From NCBI GenBank assembly GCA_016712445.1, contig JADJRB010000002.1, positions 620,001 through 684,000 of the forward strand: a DNA stretch of 64,000 bases, written 5' to 3'. A program made the position numbers and the translations under genes. Below are positions 17,137-25,720 of this stretch, one piece after another. The notes beneath the pieces were generated by a model. That model saw only the letters and a program-made list of their open reading frames with translations. It did no database searches and was not told where the DNA came from. Numbering within the stretch: position 1 is the first letter of the stretch; every line of letters begins with the position of its first letter. This DNA comes from Acidobacteriota bacterium (lineage in GTDB: Bacteria; Pseudomonadota; Alphaproteobacteria; Caulobacterales; Hyphomonadaceae).

Positions 17137-18044
17137 TAGTCGCTCTCGCCATGCTTTCGCGCCGCTTCGCGCAAGCGTGCAAAGATGGCGGCGGGATCTT
17201 CCGGCGCTTCGACTTCGCCTGGCTCGGGATAATCGTCGAAGACTTCCTCTTCCTCGACCGCCGCTTCCGTCGCGGCAGCCGCAGCAGCAGTTGGCGCCAT
17301 CGCTTCGCGCCGCACCTCGGGCATCACGGCGTCAACCGCATCGATGATCACCGCGCTGTCGTCTTCTGCGCGCAGGCGACCGATGACCGTTTCGCCGCCG
17401 ACCAGTGTCTGGCCGGGCCAGACAAGCACATTCAGGCTGGCGGGCAGGTAAAGGTCGCACCAGCCGCCCAGGCGGCGCGTGCCAAAGGCGCGTCCAAGAC
17501 GCACGACGTCGCCGGTCTCGACCGACAACTCAATGCGTGGTCCGAAACCGCCGGTCGCGAGCGCAAGGCCCGCCTGCTCGCCCGCGCTTTCGAAAGCGAC
17601 ATAGGCGCGCGTCAGCCCGTCATCGTCGGGCCGGAAAGCGACCGGCACGGAGGGTTCGCCCTGCGCCACGCTGATCAGGTCCACACCGCCGGCGATGGGC
17701 GTATAGAGCTTGTTGGTCGAGACCGGTGAGGACGCGATGCGTACCCGCACGCACCGGCTGGCCGACAGGCGCAGGGCCGTCGGCGGCTCCTCATGGTCAA
17801 TCGAGAGCACAATGCCGTCGCAGGGCGCGACCACCCCGTCGGCGATTTCCGGCGGCGCGCGGCGCGACCAGCGGCCGGCTGCGAGGGCAAGCAGCATCGC
17901 GGCGAAGCCGATCCAGAACAGCGGTCCCCAGATCCAGCCGAGCAACAAGGCGGCCAGGAATGCGCCGGCGGCAGCCGCCACGCTTTCCCAATCCAGCACG
18001 ATATTCAGCCACGGCATGGAGCGGCGTTCGATCTCGTCGGACAT
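17136..18044 (-). CDS. Phosphatidylserine-decarboxylase-like protein lacking the catalytic Ser and His
   Basis: This 302-residue protein has an N-terminal hydrophobic region (residues 22-58) and a Psd-like core: APCDGIVL at residues 73-80, TPIAGGVDLI near 115, and RLGGWCDLYLP at 191-201 followed by GQTLVGGETVIG. In true Psd enzymes the last region contains G-S, where self-cleavage forms the pyruvoyl group. Here the Ser position is Gly194. The conserved His of the HVNR motif is also replaced (NKLY at 111-114). Residues 250-302 are an Ala/Glu-rich tail. Decarboxylation of phosphatidylserine is therefore doubtful. Its stop codon uses the last base of the IS element. An active psd may exist elsewhere. 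Confidence 0.75.
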   Translation of the reverse strand: MSDEIERRSMPWLNIVLDWESVAAAAGAFLAALLLGWIWGPLFWIGFAAMLLALAAGRWSRRAPPEIADGVVAPCDGIVLSIDHEEPPTALRLSASRCVRVRIASSPVSTNKLYTPIAGGVDLISVAQGEPSVPVAFRPDDDGLTRAYVAFESAGEQAGLALATGGFGPRIELSVETGDVVRLGRAFGTRRLGGWCDLYLPASLNVLVWPGQTLVGGETVIGRLRAEDDSAVIIDAVDAVMPEVRREAMAPTAAAAAATEAAVEEEEVFDDYPEPGEVEAPEDPAAIFARLREAARKHGESD

Positions 18045-18073
18045 TTCATCGCTCCTTTCGCGGCGTTGTTGTG

Positions 18074-19930
18074 TCAGGTCACGGCCAATGCAGCATCCGT
18101 GCTACGGGCCTGACGCTGCCACATATCAGCATATTTGCCGCCTTTTGCCAGCAGCGCGGCATGGTTACCACGCTCAATCACACGTCCCGCTTCGAGAACG
18201 AGGATCTCGTCGGCGGAAATCACGGTGGACAGGCGGTGTGCCACCATCAGTGTCGTGCGCCCCGCCGAAGCATGGTCGAGCGCGTCCTGCACGGCGGCTT
18301 CGGTGGCGCTGTCGAGCGCGCTGGTGGCCTCGTCGAGCACGAGGATCGCCGGATCGGCAAGCACCACGCGCGCGATGCCGACGCGCTGTTTTTCGCCGCC
18401 CGAAAGCTTCAGGCCGCGCTCGCCGACGCGGGTGTTCCAGCCATCCGGCTGGCTCTCGATAAAGTCGAGCAACTGGGCGCGCCGGGCCGCATCGCGGATT
18501 TCTTCCTGGGTAGCATCCGGGCGGGCATAGGCGATGTTGGCGCGGATCGTATCATTGAAGAGGACAACGTCCTGCGGCACGAGGCCGAGCGCGCCGCGCA
18601 GCGAATCCTGCTTGAGGTCCCGCACGTCCTGACCGTCGATCAGCACGCGGCCACCATCGGTGTCGTAGAAGCGGAACAGCAGCTTCAGCAGCGTCGACTT
18701 GCCGGCACCCGACGTGCCCACGAAAGCGATCTTGCGGCCCGCGGGCACATCGAAGCTGATGTTCTGTACACCGACAGACCGGCCTTCATGGTTGAAGGAG
18801 ACCTGATCGAACGTGACGCGGCCCTTCGGCTTGTCGAGGGTGCGGGCACCCGGCGCGTCCTGCACCTCCGGCACCATGGCGAGCAAGCCGTGCAGCTTTT
18901 CGAGGTCGACAGCGCCCTGCTTGATCTCGCGCCAGGCCCAGCCAAGGATGTTGAGCGGCGCATAGAGCGACAGAAGCATCAGCATTACGGCGGTCAGGTC
19001 GCCGATCTGCATGGTGCCCTGGATGACATTCCACGCCGACAGCACCATCACGGCGAGGAGGCCAAGGTTCATCACCAGCGCCTGCACCGTGTTCAGCACA
19101 TACATGCTGCGCACGGTGTCGACGTAATGGACGTTGTATTCGCCCATCGCCTTGTCGAACCGGCCAGTCTCGCGCGCTTCGGCGGCAAAGGATTTGACGG
19201 TTTCGAAGTTGGTCAGGATGTCGACGGCGGTCGCGCGGAAATGCGTGTCGGCCTCGTTCATCTTCCGCCGCTGGCGAACCCGCCATTCGGTGATGATCAC
19301 GGTGGCCACCACATAGACCGCAATGGTGACGACCGCGATCATCGACAGGCGGATGTCGTAGGCGACGCCGAGCGCGATCGAGGCCAGAACCAGGCGGATC
19401 AGGGTCGGCCCGATATTGAAGGCGAGAAAGCGGATGAGGTAGTCGATTGCCCCTGCCCCGCGTTCGATGATGCGGTTCAGGGCGCCGGTGCGGCGGGTCT
19501 GGTGGAAGTTCAGCGACAGGCCGAGCGAATGGCCGAAGGCATCGACACTGGCCACACGCTGCGCATCCTGGCTGACCGGCGCGAACAGCCAGTCGCGCGC
19601 CTGCGGCAAGCCGGCGGCGAGGAAGCGCAGGATGAGACCGTAGGACAGCCAGAGCAGCGCCGTGCCGAAATCGGCCGCGGCGCCGCCGCTGGGCGCGACC
19701 TGGTTGATGGCGTGACCCATCACCAGCGGCGAGATCACTTCCAGCACCGAGGCGAGCAGCGTGATGATTACGGCAATCGCCATGACCGGGCGCCACTTGG
19801 CGAGTTCCCGTCGCCAGAGCAGCTGCAGGATGCGGGTGATCGATCCCCAGAGCCCGCCATCGGCGCTGTCGATACGGTCGGGGTTTTCGGGGGCCGGATC
19901 GGCGGAGGTCGGTGGGCTCATCCAAGCCAT
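18074..19930 (-). CDS. ABC exporter with fused membrane and ATPase domains, Atm1-like
   Basis: This 618-residue half-transporter has six transmembrane helices in residues 40-340, then a nucleotide-binding domain with Walker A GTSGAGKST, signature LSGGEKQRVGIAR, Walker B AILVLDEATSALD and the H-loop VAHRLSTV. The length, the RRTGALNRIIERGAGAIDYLIRF segment and the WREIKQGAVDLEKLHGLL linker match the Atm1/HMT1 group, which exports glutathione-linked sulfur or metal species in mitochondria and Alphaproteobacteria. A second in-frame ATG three codons in is an alternative start. It lies 29 bases upstream of the Psd-like gene on the same strand, so co-transcription is possible. Confidence 0.9.
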   Translation of the reverse strand: MAWMSPPTSADPAPENPDRIDSADGGLWGSITRILQLLWRRELAKWRPVMAIAVIITLLASVLEVISPLVMGHAINQVAPSGGAAADFGTALLWLSYGLILRFLAAGLPQARDWLFAPVSQDAQRVASVDAFGHSLGLSLNFHQTRRTGALNRIIERGAGAIDYLIRFLAFNIGPTLIRLVLASIALGVAYDIRLSMIAVVTIAVYVVATVIITEWRVRQRRKMNEADTHFRATAVDILTNFETVKSFAAEARETGRFDKAMGEYNVHYVDTVRSMYVLNTVQALVMNLGLLAVMVLSAWNVIQGTMQIGDLTAVMLMLLSLYAPLNILGWAWREIKQGAVDLEKLHGLLAMVPEVQDAPGARTLDKPKGRVTFDQVSFNHEGRSVGVQNISFDVPAGRKIAFVGTSGAGKSTLLKLLFRFYDTDGGRVLIDGQDVRDLKQDSLRGALGLVPQDVVLFNDTIRANIAYARPDATQEEIRDAARRAQLLDFIESQPDGWNTRVGERGLKLSGGEKQRVGIARVVLADPAILVLDEATSALDSATEAAVQDALDHASAGRTTLMVAHRLSTVISADEILVLEAGRVIERGNHAALLAKGGKYADMWQRQARSTDAALAVT

Positions 19931-20035
19931 ATGGCGCGGAATGTCCGAAAACGGAACCCGCTCGCCGCCCGCGCTGGCCGGATACGTGCGAAACGGTCTG
20001 GCCGAACCCGCCGGCGCCCCCTATCACGTGGCGTC

Positions 20036-20626
20036 ATGACAACGATAAAATCTCCGAAACCCAATTCCGGCCGTGTCTCGATCTGCGTGTATTGCGGCGC
20101 ATCCAACACGGTGAACGAAAAGTACATCCGGCTCGCCGAAACCCTCGGCAAGGAGCTGGCCGCCCGCGAGCTGCGCCTCGTCTATGGCGGCGGCGGCGTG
20201 GGCCTCATGGGCGCATGCGCCCGCGCCGCGCATGACGCGGGCGGCGAAGTCCTCGGCATCATGCCGAAATTCCTGCTCCAGAAAGAACGTATCTACACCG
20301 AGGTCGAGCACCGCATCGTCGACGACATGCACACCCGCAAGATGATGATGTTTGACGAGGCGGATGCGTTCATCGTGCTGCCGGGCGGCATCGGCACGCT
20401 GGAAGAAGCCGTGGAAATCCTGTCCTGGGCGCGGCTCGGCCTGCATGCGAAGCCGATGGCCTTCCTTGACGAAGATGGTTTCTGGGCTCCCTTCTTCGAG
20501 CTGATGGAGCATGTCATTGCCGGCGGCTTCATCCCGGAGGAGTTCCGCGGCAGCCTTGTTCACGCCACCTCGCCGGGCGAGGCGCTGTCGGCGCTGGACG
20601 CGCGCCGAGTGGTGCTGGACAGCTAG
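20036..20626 (+). CDS. LOG family protein (nucleotide 5'-monophosphate phosphoribohydrolase type)
   Basis: This 196-residue protein has the TIGR00730/LOG signatures: VYGGGGVGLMGACARAA (residues 49-65), the M-x-x-RK motif (MHTRKMMM, residues 98-105) and PGGIGTLEE (116-124). Members release the base from nucleoside monophosphates, including cytokinin precursors. In bacteria many are general nucleotidases, so the substrate is open. The ATG at 20036 is selected because the family N-terminus (ICVYCGAS) follows 16 residues later. Its TAG stop shares a CTAG tetranucleotide with the stop of the convergent next gene. Confidence 0.88.
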   Translation: MTTIKSPKPNSGRVSICVYCGASNTVNEKYIRLAETLGKELAARELRLVYGGGGVGLMGACARAAHDAGGEVLGIMPKFLLQKERIYTEVEHRIVDDMHTRKMMMFDEADAFIVLPGGIGTLEEAVEILSWARLGLHAKPMAFLDEDGFWAPFFELMEHVIAGGFIPEEFRGSLVHATSPGEALSALDARRVVLDS

Positions 20627-21639
20627 GGCTGGACGCTCGCAGGCTCGGCCGTCTCCTCCGCCAGCGCCGGCGGCGCAAAGGCGGCCTCCAGCGGCGCATA
20701 GCGGTCGATGATTTCCTGCATCGCAACTTTGCGCGCGGCCGCGTCACCATCGGTGAGGAAGGTTTCAAGCTCGCCGACGTCCTTGCCGAGCGCTTCCTTC
20801 ACCAGCTTGCCGCAATCATAGGTCCTGCGCGCCTTGTTGTAGGCACAGGCCTTCACCCATGTGATCGGTCGATCCTCCCAGGGATCCGCCTCCAAACCGT
20901 CACGGCGCAGCAGCACATGCTTGTCACCGTTCTTCTTGCAGATCTTCTTCACTTCCTTCTCGACCGGCTTGAACTCGTCCGGCAAGCCGAAGCCGCAATA
21001 GGTGTCGATGTTCCAGGCGCTGACGCTCATCGTCCGCTCCCGGCCATCCGCATCGAATGTATGGCGTTCGAGATAGTCGGTCCCGTACCAGGTCGCCACG
21101 AGATCGCCGAGTTCCAGCTCGTGCGCGGGCTCCTTTTCGACGCGGATGACATAGCGCTTGGTGGCCAGGTCGCTGAAGGCGGTGCCCGAGAAGAAGTTCA
21201 GGTTGCCGTTCGATGACGTCCACGACAGGGCGCCGTCCTGGCCGACGACGGAGTTCGTGATTTCGGCCGGATTGATTTCGATCCCGTAAAGCATCGACGT
21301 CTCGACACTCCAGTCGCCGTCCACGCCTGCGATCGTCCCGTCTCCATGCGCCAGTCCGAACCGGCAGGGACCGATCCACCGCGCCTTTTGCCAATAGTTG
21401 GCGAATCGCTGGTAGCGGCCGTCATGCGGGGCGAAGACGATGACCGAACAGTCGCCGTCGGCGGTAGCCAGAAGGCGTTCACCCGGCCGAAGCGGCAGAT
21501 TGGTCGCGTCGAACACGGGCGCCGGCCCGGTGCCGGAATCGAGCGGCGGCGCATCCGCCGAGGCGGCAAAGCCCGGCGCCAGCACGGCGAGCGTGGCACA
21601 CAGGGCGGAAAGAGCGGGGCGCAACCGGGAAAACATCAT
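20623..21639 (-). CDS. Secreted protein of unknown function
   Basis: This 338-residue protein has a signal peptide (hydrophobic core residues 9-22, cleavage near ASA-DA at 28-30). The mature part contains paired cysteines, repeated short beta strands in the centre (GNLNFFSGTAFSD, ERTMSVSAWNIDTYCGFG), and a C-terminal Pro/Glu/Ala-rich tail. No family was recognised. An ATG at 21639 is preferred because GAGG lies 9 bases upstream. ATGs at 21654 and 21693 would lengthen the N-region. The stop overlaps the LOG gene stop by 4 bases (CTAG). Confidence 0.65.
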   Translation of the reverse strand: MMFSRLRPALSALCATLAVLAPGFAASADAPPLDSGTGPAPVFDATNLPLRPGERLLATADGDCSVIVFAPHDGRYQRFANYWQKARWIGPCRFGLAHGDGTIAGVDGDWSVETSMLYGIEINPAEITNSVVGQDGALSWTSSNGNLNFFSGTAFSDLATKRYVIRVEKEPAHELELGDLVATWYGTDYLERHTFDADGRERTMSVSAWNIDTYCGFGLPDEFKPVEKEVKKICKKNGDKHVLLRRDGLEADPWEDRPITWVKACAYNKARRTYDCGKLVKEALGKDVGELETFLTDGDAAARKVAMQEIIDRYAPLEAAFAPPALAEETAEPASVQP

Positions 21640-21725
21640 GCAGAACGGCCTCATGCCCCAGCCACATGGCGAAAGTAAGGGCGGCCGGTGCACCGTGTCC
21701 AGACGTCGAATTCAGGCGGGGCGGC

Positions 21726-22568
21726 CTACTCCGCAGCGACGAGATTGAACTCTTCGCGCCATTCGGCCATCAGCGCCCGGTTGTCGTGGTCCCAAGGATG
21801 GAAACCCGGCTTGAACCAGGTGATCCAGATCTTCCAGCCCCGTCCGAAGAAGGCTGGCTTTTTCCAGAGGAAGGCCTTGACCGCCTTGCGGGCATCCTTC
21901 GGCGAATAGCCATCGGCTTCCAGCATCCAGGAAGCGTAGGTGGTGATGTTGCGGCTGAAGAAATAGGAAATCAGCAACATCGCGACGGACCGGCGCATGT
22001 ACCGCTTGAAGCCCGACCACTCCTTCGTGGCGACGAGGAACACGTCATAGGCAACCGCCTTGTGCTCGGTCTCTTCCATGGCGTGCCAGCGCCACAGGTC
22101 CTTCAGTGACGGGTGCGTCTTGGTGAACATGTCGTCATGCGCGGCGAACATGTCGGCCAGCATGGCCGTGAAATGCTCGAGGCAGATTGTGGCGACGAGC
22201 ATCCGCATCGGCCCTGCCGCGCGGGAATATTCGATCCGCTCACGGATCTGCTCCTCGACGCGCGCGACCGGATACTTTGCCCGGTCGATCACGCCGTTAA
22301 GCAGGTGGTGTTCGCGCGAATGGATCGCTTCCTGCGCAATGAAGTCGCGGGCATCCTTGGCCAGCCGCCCGGACAGCTGGTCCCGGTAGGCACGCACGGC
22401 GTCCATGAACAGGCGCTCGCCGTCCGGGAAGGTCAGGGACAGCGTGTTCATGATGGCGGTGCCCACAGGGTCCCCGTCGAGCCAATGACCGGTGCGCGCG
22501 CTGCTGACGTCGAAATGCAGGTCGCGCGGGCTGATGGTGAGATCTTCAGGCGTGGGATTGCCGGTCAT
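21726..22568 (-). CDS. Predicted metal-dependent hydrolase (PF10118 type)
   Basis: This 280-residue protein matches the all-helical Metal_hydrol family. It has QEAIHSREHHLLN near residue 85, a CLEHFTAMLADM helix near residue 130, and WRWHAMEETEHKAVAYDVF near residue 165. The spaced E..H and EExEH residues form a likely di-metal site of ferritin-like geometry. The biological substrate is not known. The ATG at 22568 is chosen because AGGAAA lies just upstream and the conserved part follows. It is divergent from a TetR gene 80 bases away, which probably controls it. Confidence 0.8.
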   Translation of the reverse strand: MTGNPTPEDLTISPRDLHFDVSSARTGHWLDGDPVGTAIMNTLSLTFPDGERLFMDAVRAYRDQLSGRLAKDARDFIAQEAIHSREHHLLNGVIDRAKYPVARVEEQIRERIEYSRAAGPMRMLVATICLEHFTAMLADMFAAHDDMFTKTHPSLKDLWRWHAMEETEHKAVAYDVFLVATKEWSGFKRYMRRSVAMLLISYFFSRNITTYASWMLEADGYSPKDARKAVKAFLWKKPAFFGRGWKIWITWFKPGFHPWDHDNRALMAEWREEFNLVAAE

Positions 22569-22648
22569 CGCGGATTTCCTGCTGGATGGACAAGTTTCGG
22601 GATACGTTTTCAATTGATCTGAAGGCAATTTAGCACTTACTGACAAAA

Positions 22649-23242
22649 ATGTCGATAGATAAACACACCCCTGCCCGGATCCGCCGCTCGCCTGAGGCGT
22701 CGCGGGAGAACATCCTTGATGCGGCTGAACGGCTGCTCGTCGGCCAGGGCCCGCAATCCCTGCGGCTGGCGGATGTGGCGCGCGAGGCCGGCGTCGCGAA
22801 TGCCACGGTCCTGCATCATTTCGGCAGCATCCACGCCGTGCAGGCCGCCCTGATGGAGAAGATGATCGTCGCGCTGGTCGCCGGCCTGCTCGCGATGGAC
22901 GTGCCGGCTGACCCGCGCGCAGCCCGGGCCGCTGCCTTGCAGAACCTGTTCGACGCGTTCGAGACCAAGGGCGCGGCCCGCCTCGCCGCCTGGCTGGAAC
23001 TCACCGACGAGTCGCGCCGCCTGCGCACCGTTCGCGAAGCCGTGCAGACCGTCGTCCGCCAGAAGATCGGCGCGCCGGAAGCCGACGAAGCCCGGCTCGA
23101 GGATGCGATCCTCGTCAGCGTCATTCTCGCCATCGGCGTCGGCCTGTTCGGCCCCACCCTCAGCGAACTCCTCGGCAAACCGGCAGGCCGGGCACGCGCC
23201 GTGGCGCTGAAGCTGCTGGAAGACGGCATGGACCCCACCTGA
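22649..23242 (+). CDS. TetR family transcriptional regulator
   Basis: This is a 197-residue regulator. Residues 15-60 form a TetR DNA-binding domain (ASRENILDAAERLL, LRLADVAREAGVANATVLHHFGS), followed by a helical ligand domain with a long hydrophobic C-terminal helix. It is divergent from the PF10118 hydrolase gene, the usual arrangement for a local repressor, though no clear palindrome was found in the 80-base gap. The effector is unknown. Confidence 0.9.
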   Translation: MSIDKHTPARIRRSPEASRENILDAAERLLVGQGPQSLRLADVAREAGVANATVLHHFGSIHAVQAALMEKMIVALVAGLLAMDVPADPRAARAAALQNLFDAFETKGAARLAAWLELTDESRRLRTVREAVQTVVRQKIGAPEADEARLEDAILVSVILAIGVGLFGPTLSELLGKPAGRARAVALKLLEDGMDPT

Positions 23243-23262
23243 CGCGGGGTCTGCGCGGGCCT

Positions 23263-24723
23263 TCAGTCGTCCGCGCGAGTCCAGTCCGCGCCACGGAGCG
23301 GATCAAGCCGCCGCACAACGCGAAATCCTGTGCTCTCACGCTTTTCGCCAGTTGGTGCTTGAAGGCGCCCGGCAGGTGTGCCCAGCACCAGGCGCTCCGG
23401 GCACGGACCGCTGGCACCGGTTCCGGAAGCGCCGGCACAATCGAACACCCACTCCCCAATGTCATTGCTCAGCCCAAGGATGTCTGGGGGAGTATCAGCA
23501 GATGCCAAGCTTTGCCATTCAGCGGCGGTCAGAAGAGTATAGCGGTCCCACCGCTCCGGCCGGATCGCCAATTTCTCGTTGAGCCATTCCAGATAGCTGA
23601 AAGCCTGATCCCAGCTGACGTCTGTGACCGGTGCCCTGGCATCGGTTCCCGCAGGCTGGCTTGCTGCTTCACACACGCCGTCATCGACGCAGGCCTGCCA
23701 ATCGGCAACCGAGATTTCAGACCGGCTGACAGCAATGCGGTGCTTTTTCAGATCGCCTTTCTCCGGTTGCAATGTGGCAATGACCATTTCAGGGCCATCG
23801 CCGCGGCCGCCATGGAACGGATCGCGAAACCGGATGCCCACTTCGGTTTCGGACGGTGTGGCAACCTCGAACGTCTGTGCCCGGATCGCTTTTCCGGCGC
23901 GTACCCGCAACGTGTAAATTCCAGGCTTCACCGCAACCGCATCGGGATGCTCAGGATCAGCAGAGCCATACCACGTCCACCCCTCCCATGGCGGCGCGGC
24001 AAGGCTGCTGCGCTCCAGCACGCTGGCGCCATTGAGATACCAGGTGCGTGTGAATTTCTGGTCATCGGGCCAGTTGCGCAAGCGAAAGCTGACGTAAATG
24101 CGCTTTGTGCCGTAGTCGAAATGTTCGAAATTGCGGGTGCAGACGCGGTCCCGAACAGAAAAATGCTGGACGTCGCAAAACCTGAGATCGGAGACGCGCG
24201 GCGCAACGAGTTCAGCCACAGCCACGCCGCCGGCTCCGAGCAAAGCGGCTGTGGCAGCGGCGACGGTGGCAATCCGGACCAGGCGATCAGCGCCGAGACC
24301 CGCCAGCGCGGACCGGCGGGTTGGGGCCGGCGCCGCATGATGAGAAACCGGCGACGTCGTCGACGTGTGCTCGGTCTTCGTGCCTCCGCTCTCTCGCCGG
24401 CTCTGACGCGCGCGACGGGCCGATGTCAGTAAGGCATCGCGCCACGCAGGCCGCGTGGCCGCGTCCGACACAATGGCGATCAACGCGCGAAGATTGTCAG
24501 GACCCGGCACATGCGCGCCGCTATGCCAGCCCTCAATTGTCCGCTCCGAGACAGTCTGCCCGTGATCTTCGAACGCAGCCGAGAGGGATTCGGCAGTCCA
24601 CTTCTCGCCGCACACACTATCCCGGCGAAGCCGGTTGCCGACACCTTGATCCCACAACGTGTGGAACAAGCCGAAGAAATCTTCTCGCTCATCCGGCGGC
24701 GGCCGAAAAAATTTCTTCATCAT
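23263..24723 (-). CDS. HTH - transmembrane - FGE/SUMF1-like protein
   Basis: This 486-residue protein has four parts. Residues 11-95 look like an Xre-type helix-turn-helix (ERTIEGWHSGAHVPGPDNLRALIAIV). Residues 110-140 are a Ser/Thr/Arg-rich linker. Residues 150-172 form one transmembrane helix. The remaining outer part has a beta-rich region (residues 175-310) and an FGE-sulfatase-like domain from about residue 325 (ISVADWQACV, VTDVSWDQAFSYLEWLNEKL, YTLLTAAEWQSLA, GFRVVRRL). The usual GGSW and active cysteines of formylglycine-generating enzyme are not seen, so this is probably a binding version. The ATG at 24723 follows GGAAA. A membrane-spanning one-component sensor is the simplest reading. 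Confidence 0.75.
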   Translation of the reverse strand: MMKKFFRPPPDEREDFFGLFHTLWDQGVGNRLRRDSVCGEKWTAESLSAAFEDHGQTVSERTIEGWHSGAHVPGPDNLRALIAIVSDAATRPAWRDALLTSARRARQSRRESGGTKTEHTSTTSPVSHHAAPAPTRRSALAGLGADRLVRIATVAAATAALLGAGGVAVAELVAPRVSDLRFCDVQHFSVRDRVCTRNFEHFDYGTKRIYVSFRLRNWPDDQKFTRTWYLNGASVLERSSLAAPPWEGWTWYGSADPEHPDAVAVKPGIYTLRVRAGKAIRAQTFEVATPSETEVGIRFRDPFHGGRGDGPEMVIATLQPEKGDLKKHRIAVSRSEISVADWQACVDDGVCEAASQPAGTDARAPVTDVSWDQAFSYLEWLNEKLAIRPERWDRYTLLTAAEWQSLASADTPPDILGLSNDIGEWVFDCAGASGTGASGPCPERLVLGTPAGRLQAPTGEKRESTGFRVVRRLDPLRGADWTRADD

Positions 24724-24849
24724 TTTCCGGGCTTTGCGCGCAGGAACTTCGGACGGGTTTCGGGTCCGTCGTTTGAATGAACCAAAGCGGCCTGATCTGG
24801 TCAACCGAATTCAGGGGAATGGCCAGCGGGTTTGCAAGGAGGAAACGCC

Positions 24850-25035
24850 ATGTCGAAGGAAACGGTCGAACGCTTCTACGGACGCGACGCCGTATATGAG
24901 GTGAGGCGCATCGACGGGGGCGTCATGACGTCGGACACCTACCAGGTTTACCGGGTCTCCAAGAGCGGAGAGCGCTGGGTCAGCACGCATCGCTCGCTCG
25001 CTGACGCGGTCGCGCGCGCCAAATCCGAAACCTGA
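24850..25035 (+). CDS. Small hypothetical protein
   Basis: This 61-residue soluble protein is preceded by a strong AGGAGG ribosome site at 24837-24842. It has a charged beta-rich pattern (YEVRRIDGGVMTSDTYQVY, then SGERWVSTHRSLADAVARAK) and resembles small alphaproteobacterial proteins without a known role. It is divergent from the HTH-FGE gene, and the next small membrane protein gene follows after 37 bases on the same strand. Confidence 0.6.
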   Translation: MSKETVERFYGRDAVYEVRRIDGGVMTSDTYQVYRVSKSGERWVSTHRSLADAVARAKSET

Positions 25036-25072
25036 GCACTGACTAAAAGACACTTCAGAGGGAACAGGCCTG

Positions 25073-25444
25073 ATGGATATACAGGAAGCCAGACGGATTC
25101 CAGACGAGGAAGTTGAACGCCTGCTGGCTTCCGACGACGAGGACGAGAGGGATCTGGGGCACAAGATCCGGATCCGCAAACTCGCCATTGCACGAGCGGA
25201 ACGTGAAATGTCAGCCGATAGCGATGCGACACTCGGTATCGTCGGTGCGATCATCTTCAACTTCGGCGGCATCTGGGGCGTCGGACTGATCGCTACCGTG
25301 TTGGGTCTGCTCATGTTCTCGGCGCTGGCTTTCGGCGTGATGAAGCGCTCGTCAGTTAAAACCTATCTCATCGGCATCCCCGCCCTTATCATCTTCGGAA
25401 TCGGAGCCTTGCGCCTGGTCAGCCAGGTCGCGGCCCTGTTTTGA
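25073..25444 (+). CDS. Hypothetical membrane protein with acidic N-terminus
   Basis: This 123-residue protein has a strongly charged first half (residues 1-48, with the acidic DDEDERD run) and two hydrophobic helices (about 55-90 and 97-120). No family was recognised. GAGGGAACAGG precedes the ATG. It may be co-transcribed with the 61-residue protein upstream. The 276 bases that follow, up to the helicase gene, contain no convincing gene. A weak TTGACT at 25501-25506 is the only promoter-like element noticed there. Confidence 0.6.
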   Translation: MDIQEARRIPDEEVERLLASDDEDERDLGHKIRIRKLAIARAEREMSADSDATLGIVGAIIFNFGGIWGVGLIATVLGLLMFSALAFGVMKRSSVKTYLIGIPALIIFGIGALRLVSQVAALF

Positions 25445-25720
25445 TCGCCGCAGGAGAGAGGGGCGACGGGCGGCCAAAACACTCCGAATGTGGAAAACCC
25501 TTTGACTTTCCGGCGAATAGGGGCCATGTCGCCGCGGTCTGGGCCACTTCGGCGGCCTTGCAGGGACAGCGTGAGCTGGCACGGCGGTTGATCCGCCCAG
25601 CCGTGGCCCTCCTTACAGACACGAATTCAGCCCAAGGCGCCCTTCTTCACGCGGGTCGTTAGAACCCCGCTTCCCAGCGCGTCATCCGCGCCGGGGCGCA
25701 CTGCATTTTTGAAAGTACAC

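Noticed and set aside
17726..20035. A very long plus-strand open frame of several hundred codons upstream of the LOG gene
   Set aside because: It runs antisense to the Atm1-like ABC exporter and the Psd-like gene, both of which have clear conserved motifs. The frame is open only because of high GC content; the real LOG start is at 20036.
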